A stretch of DNA of 11,678 bases, taken from Candidatus Thorarchaeota archaeon. GTDB taxonomy: Archaea; Asgardarchaeota; Thorarchaeia; Thorarchaeales; Thorarchaeaceae. The notes under the pieces are model-generated. The model searched no databases and was not told the DNA's origin. It worked only from the letters and a program-made list of their open reading frames with translations. The position numbers and the translations under genes are program-made. Positions within the stretch are counted from its first letter, which is position 1, and every line of letters starts with the position of its first letter. The stretch spans positions 1 through 11,678 of the forward strand of contig JAEOST010000459.1 in the NCBI GenBank assembly GCA_016840245.1. Reading direction: 5' to 3'. Positions 1 to 6,799 of this stretch are shown piece after piece.

Positions 1-15
1 ATCCCCGTACTATAT

Positions 16-21
16 GAGGAG
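16..21 (+). promoter_or_regulatory. Ribosome binding site for HMG-CoA synthase
   Basis: GAGGAG lies 3 bases before the ATG at 25 and 6 bases before the ATG at 28. The spacing favours the second ATG. Bases 1-15 upstream are too few to show a promoter or the end of an upstream gene. Confidence 0.7.
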
Positions 22-24
22 ATA

Positions 25-1071
25 ATGATGGTTGGAATTGTAGGATATGGTGTATACATTCCACGATATAGGATAAAGACTGAAGAAATCGCCAAGGTCT
101 GGGGCGAAGATGGTGCCAGGTTAGCTAAAGGACTTGGTGTCTTCGAGAAATCCGTACCTGGTCCTGATGAAGATGTAGCGACTATCTCAGTCGAAGCCGC
201 ACGTAACGCGGTCAAACATGGAGGCATTGATCCAAAGGACATCGGAGCGATTTATGTTGGCTCTGAGTCACACCCTTATGCGGTGAAACCCACTGGCACA
301 ATAGTGGCAGAGGCTATAGAATGCACAACGGATCTGACATGTGCAGACTTTGAATTTGCATGCAAGGCAGGAACTGCGGCTATTCAGACGTGCATGGGAC
401 TTGTTAAATCAGATATGATTAAGATAGGTCTAGCAATCGGTTCTGATACAGCTCAAGGACGACCTGGAGACGCACTAGAATACTCAGCAGCTGCTGGAGG
501 TGTCGCTTTTCTTATTGGTAAAGAGAACCCAGTTGCTACCATTGAAGAAACCGCTTCATTCACAACAGACACTCCAGACTTCTGGAGAAGAGAGGGTGAA
601 GACTTTCCAAGTCACGGTGCAAGATTCACTGGTGAACCAGCATACTTCAGACATGTTGGAGAGGGAGCAAAGCTGCTCTTCAAAAAGACAGACACAGGAG
701 TAGATGACTACGATTATTTTGTTTTCCATATGCCCAACGGTAAGTTTCCTATTGCCATGGGTAGACAGCTAGGTGTACCTCCGGAGAAGCTTGAGGACAG
801 TTTAGTTGTCCGACATATTGGTAACACCTATTCGGGTTCCGCAATGATGGGGCTCGCTCGAATTCTCGATATTGCTAAACCAGGTTCTAAGATCTTCGCG
901 GTATCATACGGATCAGGAGCTGGTGCTGATGCCTTTACAATCAAGATTGAGGACGAGATAGAGAATCGAAGAGGCGAGGTTCCAACTGTAGATGACTACA
1001 TCGAGAGGAGAACCTATGTCGATTATGCAACATACGCTAAGTACAGGAGAAAGATCAAAGCCCTTGGTTAA
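25..1071 (+). CDS. Hydroxymethylglutaryl-CoA synthase, archaeal type
   Basis: Condenses acetyl-CoA with acetoacetyl-CoA to HMG-CoA in the cytoplasmic mevalonate pathway that supplies isoprenoid lipids. The 348-residue protein has the thiolase fold and the short archaeal length. Counting from the first ATG, the family's Glu/Cys/His catalytic set is visible as E81 (VGSESHPY), nucleophile C113 ([11 protein letters not shown]) and H235 (VFHMPNGK). The N-terminus [16 protein letters not shown] and the late GNTYSGS and [11 protein letters not shown] segments are typical of archaeal HMGS. There are two adjacent ATGs (25 and 28). GAGGAG at 16-21 lies 3 bases from the first and 6 from the second, so the second may be the real start. 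The thiolase gene follows after 9 bases and the DUF35 gene comes next. In archaea these three proteins form a complex in which the unfavourable thiolase reaction is coupled directly to HMGS. No oddity is seen in the protein. Confidence 0.96.
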   Translation: MMVGIVGYGVYIPRYRIKTEEIAKVWGEDGARLAKGLGVFEKSVPGPDEDVATISVEAARNAVKHGGIDPKDIGAIYVGSESHPYAVKPTGTIVAEAIECTTDLTCADFEFACKAGTAAIQTCMGLVKSDMIKIGLAIGSDTAQGRPGDALEYSAAAGGVAFLIGKENPVATIEETASFTTDTPDFWRREGEDFPSHGARFTGEPAYFRHVGEGAKLLFKKTDTGVDDYDYFVFHMPNGKFPIAMGRQLGVPPEKLEDSLVVRHIGNTYSGSAMMGLARILDIAKPGSKIFAVSYGSGAGADAFTIKIEDEIENRRGEVPTVDDYIERRTYVDYATYAKYRRKIKALG

Positions 1072-1077
1072 GGAGGT
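1070..1077 (+). promoter_or_regulatory. Ribosome binding site for thiolase, overlapping the HMGS stop
   Basis: AAGGAGGT is a near-perfect Shine-Dalgarno sequence that shares bases with the TAA stop of HMG-CoA synthase (1069-1071). The GGAGG core is 4 bases from the ATG at 1081 and 7 bases from the ATG at 1084. This geometry suggests translational coupling inside the operon. Confidence 0.8.
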
Positions 1078-1080
1078 ATT

Positions 1081-2247
1081 ATGATGGGTGAGGAAGACGT
1101 AGCAATTGTTGGAGTTGGAATGAGTAAATTCGGAGAACTCTGGGAAAAGAACCTGTTAGACTTTACATTGGAAGCCGGAATGCTTGCAATCTTTGATTCA
1201 GGTGTTCGCGGTGCAGATATTGACGCTGCGATTGTTGGTAATATGAGTGCAGGTCGATTCACAGGACAAGAACACCTCGGAGCTTTTGCAGCAGATATGG
1301 GAGGTCTTGGTAACATTCCTTCCTATAGTGTAGAAGCTGCATGCGCAAGTGGAGGTGCAGCCGTTCGACATGCATACATGGCAATCAAGTCAGGTGAACA
1401 TGATGTCATGCTTGTTCTTGGTTGTGAGAAGATGAGTGATGTCTCCCAGACAGAGGCTATGAACACCATGTCTGTTGCATCTGATTGGGAGTGGGAAGGC
1501 ATGTTCGGTGCAACGTTCCCAGCACTTTATGCGTTCATTGCGAGAAGACATATGATGGAATATGGAACCACCGAGGAGCATCTTGCCCTACCTACAGTGA
1601 AGAATCACAAGAACGCTGCCGGAAATCCATGGGCTCAGTTCCAACGTCCAGTTAGGAAAGAAGTAGTAATGGGTTCAGGTATGCTCGCGGATCCAATCCG
1701 TGTACTTCATTCATCACCGATAAGTGATGGAGCAGCAGGATTGGTTATGTGTTCGGCAGAGAAGGCAAAGGAGTTTACTGATACACCAGTATACATCAGA
1801 TCCTCCGAGCAAGGAAGTGATACACTTGCATTGCATGATAGACGAGATATCTGTACAATGGATTCTGTTGTAACATCTGTCAATTCATCATTGAAAGAAG
1901 CCGACCTAGCAATCACAGACATGGATGTCTTTGAGTTGCACGACAGCTTTACTATCAGTGAGATCACCCTCATGGAGGACATCGGACTCTGTGAGAAAGG
2001 AAAGGGAGGAAAAATGCTTGAAGAGGGACTCACTGAGATAGGAGCGAAATTCCCTGTGAATACATCTGGCGGACTTAAGGCCAGAGGTCATCCTATCGGA
2101 GCGACTGGAGTTGCTCAGATTGTAGAGCTAGCATTGCAACTACGTGGTGATGCTGAGAAGAGACAGGTGGAAGGCGCTGAGAAAGGAATGGCTGTGAATA
2201 TTGGTGGTACAGGTGCCACTTCTATCGTTCACATTCTTGGGAGGTAA
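1081..2247 (+). CDS. Acetyl-CoA C-acetyltransferase (thiolase), archaeal SCP2-like
   Basis: Joins two acetyl-CoA into acetoacetyl-CoA, the first step of the mevalonate pathway. The protein has 388 residues, normal for a thiolase. Visible active-site elements are nucleophile C88 (EAACASGG), H287 in the ELHDSFT segment, and H337 in GGLKARGHPIGATG. The C-terminal motif reads NIGGTGATS, without the second cysteine of classical bacterial and mitochondrial degradative thiolases. This is the SCP2-like pattern usual in archaeal thiolases that partner HMGS. AAGGAGGT overlaps the upstream stop codon, so translation is probably coupled to HMG-CoA synthase. There are tandem ATGs at 1081 and 1084, and the second has the more usual spacing. 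The DUF35 gene starts 5 bases after the stop. The neighbours make biosynthetic use much more likely than fatty-acid degradation. Confidence 0.94.
   Translation: MMGEEDVAIVGVGMSKFGELWEKNLLDFTLEAGMLAIFDSGVRGADIDAAIVGNMSAGRFTGQEHLGAFAADMGGLGNIPSYSVEAACASGGAAVRHAYMAIKSGEHDVMLVLGCEKMSDVSQTEAMNTMSVASDWEWEGMFGATFPALYAFIARRHMMEYGTTEEHLALPTVKNHKNAAGNPWAQFQRPVRKEVVMGSGMLADPIRVLHSSPISDGAAGLVMCSAEKAKEFTDTPVYIRSSEQGSDTLALHDRRDICTMDSVVTSVNSSLKEADLAITDMDVFELHDSFTISEITLMEDIGLCEKGKGGKMLEEGLTEIGAKFPVNTSGGLKARGHPIGATGVAQIVELALQLRGDAEKRQVEGAEKGMAVNIGGTGATSIVHILGR
2239..2245 (+). promoter_or_regulatory. Ribosome binding site for the DUF35 gene
   Basis: GGGAGGT lies in the last codons of the thiolase gene. Its GGAGG core ends 8 bases before the only nearby ATG (2253), which makes this an unambiguous reference for Shine-Dalgarno spacing in this genome. 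Confidence 0.8.
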
Positions 2248-2252
2248 AAAAG

Positions 2253-2675
2253 ATGGCAGAAAAAGGCGTTGCCCAAGTCTGGCGGAAAATCAGAGCAATA
2301 TACAACATCCAAGGGAAACATTGCAAGACATGCGATACCTACTACTTCCCACCACGGCCAGTCTGTCCAGAGTGCAGACGAAAAGGCGAATTGGTAGACT
2401 ATAAGTTCAAGGGGCTGGGTGAAATTCATTCCTTTGCTATTGTAAGGCAAGCCCCTGAAACCTTCAAACGGCAAATGCCATATGTTGTTGCACAGGTTAA
2501 ACTTGACGAGGGTGCAAGGCTAACAGCTCAGATTGTGAATTGTGATCCAGAGAGCGTTCACATAGGAATGAGAGTACGTGCTTGTTTCCGTAAAATCACA
2601 GAATACGGTCAGGGCGGAATCATCGTCTATGGGTACAAGTTCGAACCCACAATGAGAGTCACTGGTCACGAGTGA
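2253..2675 (+). CDS. DUF35 zinc-ribbon/OB-fold CoA-binding protein of the thiolase-HMGS complex
   Basis: A scaffold protein that bridges thiolase and HMG-CoA synthase in archaea and helps keep the acetoacetyl-CoA intermediate bound between them. The 140 residues show an N-terminal rubredoxin-like zinc ribbon with C24-x2-C27 and C38-x2-C41 around a YYFPPRPVCPEC segment. An OB-fold follows from about residue 46 to 140. Both parts match the DUF35_N/OB family. The start is supported by GGGAGG inside the last codons of the thiolase gene, 8 bases upstream. The gene ends inside a 10-base overlap with the convergent metallophosphoesterase gene. DUF35 proteins also occur beside other thiolase-like enzymes, but the three-gene order here points to the mevalonate complex. 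Confidence 0.93.
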   Translation: MAEKGVAQVWRKIRAIYNIQGKHCKTCDTYYFPPRPVCPECRRKGELVDYKFKGLGEIHSFAIVRQAPETFKRQMPYVVAQVKLDEGARLTAQIVNCDPESVHIGMRVRACFRKITEYGQGGIIVYGYKFEPTMRVTGHE

Positions 2676-3373
2676 GAATCATTCCATAGGTCCAGCTCAG
2701 TCACACTTCCAACCGCAGGGAAGGATACGTTACGGACGAGAGTTGGGCCTATCTTAGCCTCATGCACGATTGAATTGTGTACATGTCCATGAATGACTAG
2801 ATTGGGTTTTTCAGTAGCAACTACAGTGTAGAATTTACGGCTACCAAGCCATGAAAAGGCACGGTCTCCCTCGCCTTCACAGGTTTCTAGACATGGACTA
2901 TAATGCATCAGAAGGATTCGTTTGTCGACTGAACCATCCAAGTCCTGTAGTAATTCTGCAGCTCGACTGGCTCTACGTTCAAATAACCGCTTGATATTAG
3001 GAATATTTCTTCTCTGCCACGATGTTGGTTTATCTAGAGACCCTTGTGTACCAACTATCCCAATCGAAACACCGTCAATAGTCAGAGTGGTCGATACCTC
3101 ATCCAATAATGTAAGACGAGTGCCAACTAAATCAACAAGATCGCTTCGAATCTCGGTATATTCTTCATTTCCATAACAGGCAACAATGGGAAAATCAGAA
3201 CCTAGAATGGATTCAATGGAATCAAGGATTTTCGGGAACTCATGTATCTCCCCACGATTAATCATATCACCCGCCATCAGGAATAAATCGGGTGGTGAAT
3301 GTTCTTCCAGACTTTTCACAAGCGCGGGCAGGTAACGTGGGCAATGAACATCTGCTACCGCCAATATCCTCAT
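2666..3373 (-). CDS. Calcineurin-like metallophosphoesterase
   Basis: A predicted cytoplasmic dimetal phosphoesterase of unknown substrate, 235 residues, close to the usual size of small archaeal members. Metal-binding motifs appear in the right order: D8-x-H10 (VADVH), G35-D36 (MAGDM), N69 in a GNEE segment, H157 (LLMHYSP), and H195/H197/H199 in HGHVHN. The third motif is usually GNH[DE], or GNC[DE] in some YfcE-like members. Here the third residue is Glu (E70), so the usual catalytic histidine is missing. There is no signal peptide or membrane segment. A strong AAAGGAG 7 bases upstream fixes the ATG at 3373. The gene converges on the DUF35 gene with a 10-base overlap and diverges from the CoA fusion gene. 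A role in nucleotide or CoA turnover is possible from position only. Confidence 0.88.
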   Translation of the reverse strand: MRILAVADVHCPRYLPALVKSLEEHSPPDLFLMAGDMINRGEIHEFPKILDSIESILGSDFPIVACYGNEEYTEIRSDLVDLVGTRLTLLDEVSTTLTIDGVSIGIVGTQGSLDKPTSWQRRNIPNIKRLFERRASRAAELLQDLDGSVDKRILLMHYSPCLETCEGEGDRAFSWLGSRKFYTVVATEKPNLVIHGHVHNSIVHEAKIGPTLVRNVSFPAVGSVTELDLWNDSHS

Positions 3374-3380
3374 TCTATTA

Positions 3381-3387
3381 CTCCTTT
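3381..3387 (-). promoter_or_regulatory. Ribosome binding site for the metallophosphoesterase
   Basis: Read on the minus strand, AAAGGAG lies 7 bases before the ATG at 3373-3371. It is a second unambiguous case of the preferred spacing. Confidence 0.75.
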
Positions 3388-3416
3388 ATTGATGGTATTG
3401 TGTATGAGAACACAGA

Positions 3417-3424
3417 TATTAAAG
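3417..3424. promoter_or_regulatory. Possible shared TATA element for divergent genes
   Basis: TATTAAAG on the plus strand reads CTTTAATA on the minus strand, preceded there by GAAA, a BRE-like purine stretch. On the plus strand its centre is about 28 bases from a GTG at 3449 and 37 from the ATG at 3458 of the CoA fusion gene, which fits a leaderless or very short leader. On the minus strand the expected start, about 26 bases away, leaves a leader of roughly 20 bases carrying the AAAGGAG of the phosphoesterase. The assignment is by pattern and distance only. Confidence 0.45.
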
Positions 3425-3457
3425 TTTCAAGTCTTTCCGGGTTGTGTCGTGACTCAT

Positions 3458-4447
3458 ATGGACAAAGCATGGGCTCTAAATCTCTTTGATAGATTACACA
3501 TGGGACATCACATTTTGCTCGATAGACTCTCTGAGATGCCTAATCCTATTGCAGCCATTACAGACGGAGAGCTAGTCGGACACGATCTCGAGCTAATTCA
3601 GATAATCCAGCCTCTTGAACACAGAGTGAGAAAACTTGAGGAGTATCTCATTGATTCCCAACTAGATGAACAGATTGAGGTCACAGTACTAGATGCCTTT
3701 GATGACCTAATAGCAATAGATGGATCAACTCACTTCATCATGTATGTCGGTCCATGCTGCACTGAGATTGAAGCAAAGGGACTTGAGAAACGCACATCCC
3801 TTGGATTCCAAGATACTATGGAATACATGAAACCAGTTCAGGCACAGGATGGTGACAAACTATCTTCAGCACGGTTGAGAAAGGGAGAAGTTGACCGACA
3901 AGGAAGAGTCCTTAGGGGAACAAGTGAGGTTCCAAGAAGATTGGAGTTAGAAAACCGTTCAAGACTACAGACGCCAAAAGGAGATGTCTTCAATGTTCAA
4001 GATGGTCCTCCTGAAGTTCGTGTTGTAAAGAGATTGAACGAAGAGAATCCACACCCTGTGATAGCAGTCGGTGATGTGACATGTGATACCCTTTCAAAAC
4101 AAGGTTACACACCAGATGTCAGTATTGTTGATGGGATCACCAAGAGGGGTTTATTTGAAGGCGATTTCAGCGGTGAGGTCGAATATCATATCTATAATCC
4201 AGCAGCAGTTCTATATCCAGAGGCATGGTCAGTTGTAGATACTGCTATCTATGATAGAAAGAAGTCACTCATCATTGTAGATGGTGAAGAGGATCTTATG
4301 GGATTTCCAGCTGTCCTTCTTGCACCTAACGGTGCGGTCATGGTCTATGGACAACCTGATGTTGGTATTGTATGGGTACCAGTCACTGAAGAGAATAAGA
4401 AGTTAGCACAAGGATTCTTAGACGATATGCCAGAAATCGCATCTTAA
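3458..4447 (+). CDS. Bifunctional phosphopantetheine adenylyltransferase / GTP-dependent dephospho-CoA kinase
   Basis: Predicted to perform the last two steps of CoA synthesis: adenylylation of 4'-phosphopantetheine, then phosphorylation of dephospho-CoA. From ATG 3458 (329 residues), residues 1-155 form an archaeal/eukaryotic-type PPAT domain with HMGH (14-17), a QPxxxRVxxLEEYLID stretch (51-66) and the DKLSSARLRKGEVDRQG region (133-149). Residues about 160-329 form a DUF359 domain with GDVTCDTL (205-212), PDVSIVDGITKR (219-230), VDGEEDL (274-280) and YGQPDVGIV (297-305). DUF359 is the archaeal GTP-dependent dephospho-CoA kinase. The usual GGTFD before the HxGH motif reads LNLFD. The frame is open back to 3299, but that would overlap the divergent phosphoesterase. 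GTG 3449 and ATG 3404 are alternative starts. There is no Shine-Dalgarno site, which suggests a leaderless message. The stop shares TTAA with the convergent gene. Confidence 0.9.
   Translation: MDKAWALNLFDRLHMGHHILLDRLSEMPNPIAAITDGELVGHDLELIQIIQPLEHRVRKLEEYLIDSQLDEQIEVTVLDAFDDLIAIDGSTHFIMYVGPCCTEIEAKGLEKRTSLGFQDTMEYMKPVQAQDGDKLSSARLRKGEVDRQGRVLRGTSEVPRRLELENRSRLQTPKGDVFNVQDGPPEVRVVKRLNEENPHPVIAVGDVTCDTLSKQGYTPDVSIVDGITKRGLFEGDFSGEVEYHIYNPAAVLYPEAWSVVDTAIYDRKKSLIIVDGEEDLMGFPAVLLAPNGAVMVYGQPDVGIVWVPVTEENKKLAQGFLDDMPEIAS
4444..4447. other. Convergent stop codons sharing TTAA
   Basis: The TAA of the CoA fusion gene (4445-4447) and the TAA of the NAD(P)HX repair gene (4446-4444 on the minus strand) lie within one palindromic TTAA. 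No intergenic space is left for a separate terminator, so each transcript must end inside the antisense of the other gene. Confidence 0.9.
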
Positions 4448-5961
4448 TCAGGATTCATAGCATCAGGTATCTTTTGGATACAGTCCGTCGCAGTCAGGTG
4501 ATCTCCCAGTTCTTGAGATGCAAGTGTGCCAGCTAAGCCAGAAACGAATGCAGCTGCTGAGGCTGCTCTAAATCCATCCTCGTGACGAGCAAGAAGAGCA
4601 GCCACGATTCCGGTGAGGACATCGCCGGTACCACCTACTGTCATGGCTGGAACTCCAGTTCTATTGAGTTTGTAAGATTCAGTACCAGAAGAAATGACAT
4701 CAACTGCACCCTTCAACAGGATGATTGCATTGTACGTCTCAGCTGCTTGAGCAGATTTCTCAATACGGTCAGTGATAGCTACAGTGCTACCAAGACTTTC
4801 CTGAAGCATGATACTCATTTCGCCCCAATGTGGTGTTAGTATACTGTTAGATGAATTGAAAGATAACTCGTTACCAGAAATTGCCTTGAGTCCGTCGGCA
4901 TCTACTACAATTGGTGTGTTCTTAGAAGTCAACTCCTGAATGACCTGTCTAGTTGCATCTTGTGTTTCATGATGAATTCCTAGACCCGGCCCAATTGCCA
5001 CAACATCACAGACCTCTGCTAGTTCGAGAATTGTCTTTACAGATTCTGATTGTAGAATTGGTGTGTTCAGGCTATGAACCATGAGATTGGGACTATATGC
5101 TCGTATTGCTGAAACGACAGGTTCAGGAGCCATAACATGAACTAGGTCTGCACCTGTTCTAAGAGCAGCCAAACCTGCAAGAGCAGGCGCTCCTGAGTAG
5201 ACATCACTTCCACCGACGATGAGTACTCGTCCAAAATCACCTTTGTGGGAAAACATGGGACGAGGTTTATTGAATATCCAGAGGTCTCCAGGACCGCAGG
5301 TTCTTGCGGCTTCGGGAGGGATACCAATGGGAACTACGTGCAACTTGCCTGTATATTCCTTGGTGATTAGCAAACCAACTTTGATTGCATGGAGAGTGAT
5401 TGTATGATCAGCAATCACAGCTGCTCCGTGGACCTTACCTGTGTCAGCGTCTATACCGGTTGGAACATCCACAGCATACTTCTTTGCCTGAGACTTGTTG
5501 ATGATTTTGACAGCTGTGAGGATAGGCTCTCTGAGTTTACTCTTCACTCCAAATCCAAGTATTGCGTCTATAACGATATCAGCCTTAGCAATAGCAGTGC
5601 ATGATTTGACGGCAGATTCTGTCTTCAATGCTGAGTTCTTGATTTCACGCAGATTCTTCAGAATCCCCCAATTGAATGCTGTATCAAGACTGGTTATACT
5701 TTCCTCTGAACCAATGAGATACACCTCAACATTGGAACCAGATTCCTGAAGATGTCTTGCAGCCACCATTCCATCGCCTCCGTTTCCCCCGGGTCCACAA
5801 AGAATGACTACATGCTTACTGGACACATCTTCATTTTGTTCTATGACGCGAGCGACTTCTCGACCTGCATTCTGCATCAACATACCAAGTTCAACACCTA
5901 GGTATTGAGCATTGAGTTCTACAATCCTCATCTCTTCCGAAGTCATGGGAGGTTGTTGCAT
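4444..5961 (-). CDS. nnr: Bifunctional NAD(P)H-hydrate epimerase / ADP-dependent NAD(P)H-hydrate dehydratase
   Basis: Repairs damaged NADHX and NADPHX: the N-terminal domain epimerises the R hydrate and the C-terminal domain dehydrates the S hydrate back to NAD(P)H using a nucleotide. From ATG 5961 it has 505 residues, the normal fused length. Residues 1 to about 220 form the YjeF-N domain, with CGPGGNGGDG (55-64), D132 in IDAILGFG and VPTGIDADTG (166-175). Residues about 235-505 form a ribokinase-like domain, with the RVLIVGGS strand (245-252), AIGPGLG, VVDADGL, LTPHWGE and GGTGD (443-447) carrying the catalytic Asp. The frame extends to a TTG at 5973, but ATG 5961 has GGTG 7 bases upstream and ATG 5946 (TSEEMR start) has none. 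The gene lies between CoA completion and the redox operon and is transcribed against both. Confidence 0.95.
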   Translation of the reverse strand: MQQPPMTSEEMRIVELNAQYLGVELGMLMQNAGREVARVIEQNEDVSSKHVVILCGPGGNGGDGMVAARHLQESGSNVEVYLIGSEESITSLDTAFNWGILKNLREIKNSALKTESAVKSCTAIAKADIVIDAILGFGVKSKLREPILTAVKIINKSQAKKYAVDVPTGIDADTGKVHGAAVIADHTITLHAIKVGLLITKEYTGKLHVVPIGIPPEAARTCGPGDLWIFNKPRPMFSHKGDFGRVLIVGGSDVYSGAPALAGLAALRTGADLVHVMAPEPVVSAIRAYSPNLMVHSLNTPILQSESVKTILELAEVCDVVAIGPGLGIHHETQDATRQVIQELTSKNTPIVVDADGLKAISGNELSFNSSNSILTPHWGEMSIMLQESLGSTVAITDRIEKSAQAAETYNAIILLKGAVDVISSGTESYKLNRTGVPAMTVGGTGDVLTGIVAALLARHEDGFRAASAAAFVSGLAGTLASQELGDHLTATDCIQKIPDAMNPD

Positions 5962-5973
5962 AATTGACACCAA

Positions 5974-6056
5974 TTTGAGTAGGAAGAACCTTACTAATGA
6001 ACTCTTTTGATATCCGATAATTCTAACTAGGATGCAGCTCTAGTGTTCCTAGATAC
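5974..6056. promoter_or_regulatory. Divergent intergenic region, probable promoters
   Basis: This short region separates the divergent NAD(P)HX repair and methyltransferase genes. On the plus strand TTTTGATAT (6005-6013) is the best TATA-like match and would give a leader of about 30 bases to the ATG at 6066. On the minus strand I see no convincing TATA box. No inverted repeat or operator stands out. Confidence 0.3.
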
Positions 6057-6065
6057 GTGAGTACA

Positions 6066-6740
6066 ATGGATGATTACTATACTGAAACATTGGCAGCTCG
6101 TAGACTCAAGAGATGCTATGACATCGCACGTCCTAGAGTCCAACAATACCTTGAGTCAGAGATTCAATACGTACTCGATCATGTAGAGAAGAATCACTCT
6201 GTCTTGGAACTAGGATGCGGATATGGTCGTGTACTCCAACCATTATCAGAGAAGGCAATCCGTGTTGTGGGCATTGATACCTCATTCTCAAGTCTTGTTC
6301 TAGCCAAGGAACTCATAGGTCTTGATCCGAGGATAGATTTAGTTCAAGGCGATGCAGCACATACAGGTTTTGCTCCGCATGCATTCGATGTTGTGGTGTG
6401 TATACAGAATGGAATTTCAGCTTTCAAAAGAGACCCAGAAAAACTTGTGAGAGAATGTATGAGGATTACGCGAAATGGAGGAGTCTGTCTTTTCTCTAGT
6501 TACTCTGAGAAATTCTGGGACGATAGACTGGATTGGTTCTCACAGCAAGCAGCAGAAGGTCTTCTTGGTGAGATAGATTGGAAGAAGACAGGAAGTGGAA
6601 GGATTGAATGCAAAGATGGATTTACAGCTTCGACCTACAATCCATCTGATTTTGAATCCCTGTGTGAAGGATTGGGGATTGTATCAGACATTGTAGAAAT
6701 TGACGGGTCAAGTATATTCTGTAGTATACATATCGGATGA
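6066..6740 (+). CDS. Class I SAM-dependent methyltransferase, substrate unknown
   Basis: A soluble Rossmann-fold methyltransferase of the Methyltransf_11/25 type, 224 residues from ATG 6066. Motif I is VLELGCGYGR (46-55), which binds S-adenosylmethionine. The acidic end of strand 2 follows as VVGIDTS, then QGDA, then the FDVVVCIQNGISAF motif-IV region, and a GGVCLFSSYSE strand. No membrane segment or DNA-, RNA- or protein-specific domain is visible, so a small molecule, quinone-like or protein substrate cannot be told apart. The frame also holds a GTG at 6057, adding three residues. ATG 6066 is preferred as the stronger codon, although neither has a good Shine-Dalgarno site. The stop overlaps an in-frame ATG of the NuoE reading frame (ATGA at 6737), so co-transcription with the redox operon is possible. 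Confidence 0.88.
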   Translation: MDDYYTETLAARRLKRCYDIARPRVQQYLESEIQYVLDHVEKNHSVLELGCGYGRVLQPLSEKAIRVVGIDTSFSSLVLAKELIGLDPRIDLVQGDAAHTGFAPHAFDVVVCIQNGISAFKRDPEKLVRECMRITRNGGVCLFSSYSEKFWDDRLDWFSQQAAEGLLGEIDWKKTGSGRIECKDGFTASTYNPSDFESLCEGLGIVSDIVEIDGSSIFCSIHIG

Positions 6741-6768
6741 GTTGGATATGGGGGTCGTTTCCAAACTC

Positions 6769-6777
6769 TTTTAATAA
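6769..6777 (+). promoter_or_regulatory. Probable TATA box of the NuoEFG-like operon
   Basis: TTTTAATAA is centred about 27 bases before the ATG at 6800, with CAAACT just upstream as a possible BRE. This spacing is what a leaderless archaeal transcript starting at that ATG would show, and no Shine-Dalgarno sequence precedes the ATG. It lies just after the methyltransferase stop. Confidence 0.5.
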
Positions 6778-6799
6778 CGTCTCAAGCGCAAATCGAATC

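Noticed and set aside
2659..2675. Hairpin with a 5-base stem (TCACT/AGTGA) spanning the two convergent stop codons
   Set aside because: The stem is short, there is no U-tract on either side, and such repeats occur by chance. Not convincing as a terminator.
3299..3457. N-terminal extension of the CoA fusion reading frame back to 3299
   Set aside because: It would overlap the start of the divergent phosphoesterase, and the extra residues have no PPAT character. The frame is simply open there.
5962..5973. TTG start for the NAD(P)H-hydrate repair gene
   Set aside because: A rare start codon with no ribosome site; ATG 5961 already gives a full-length protein.
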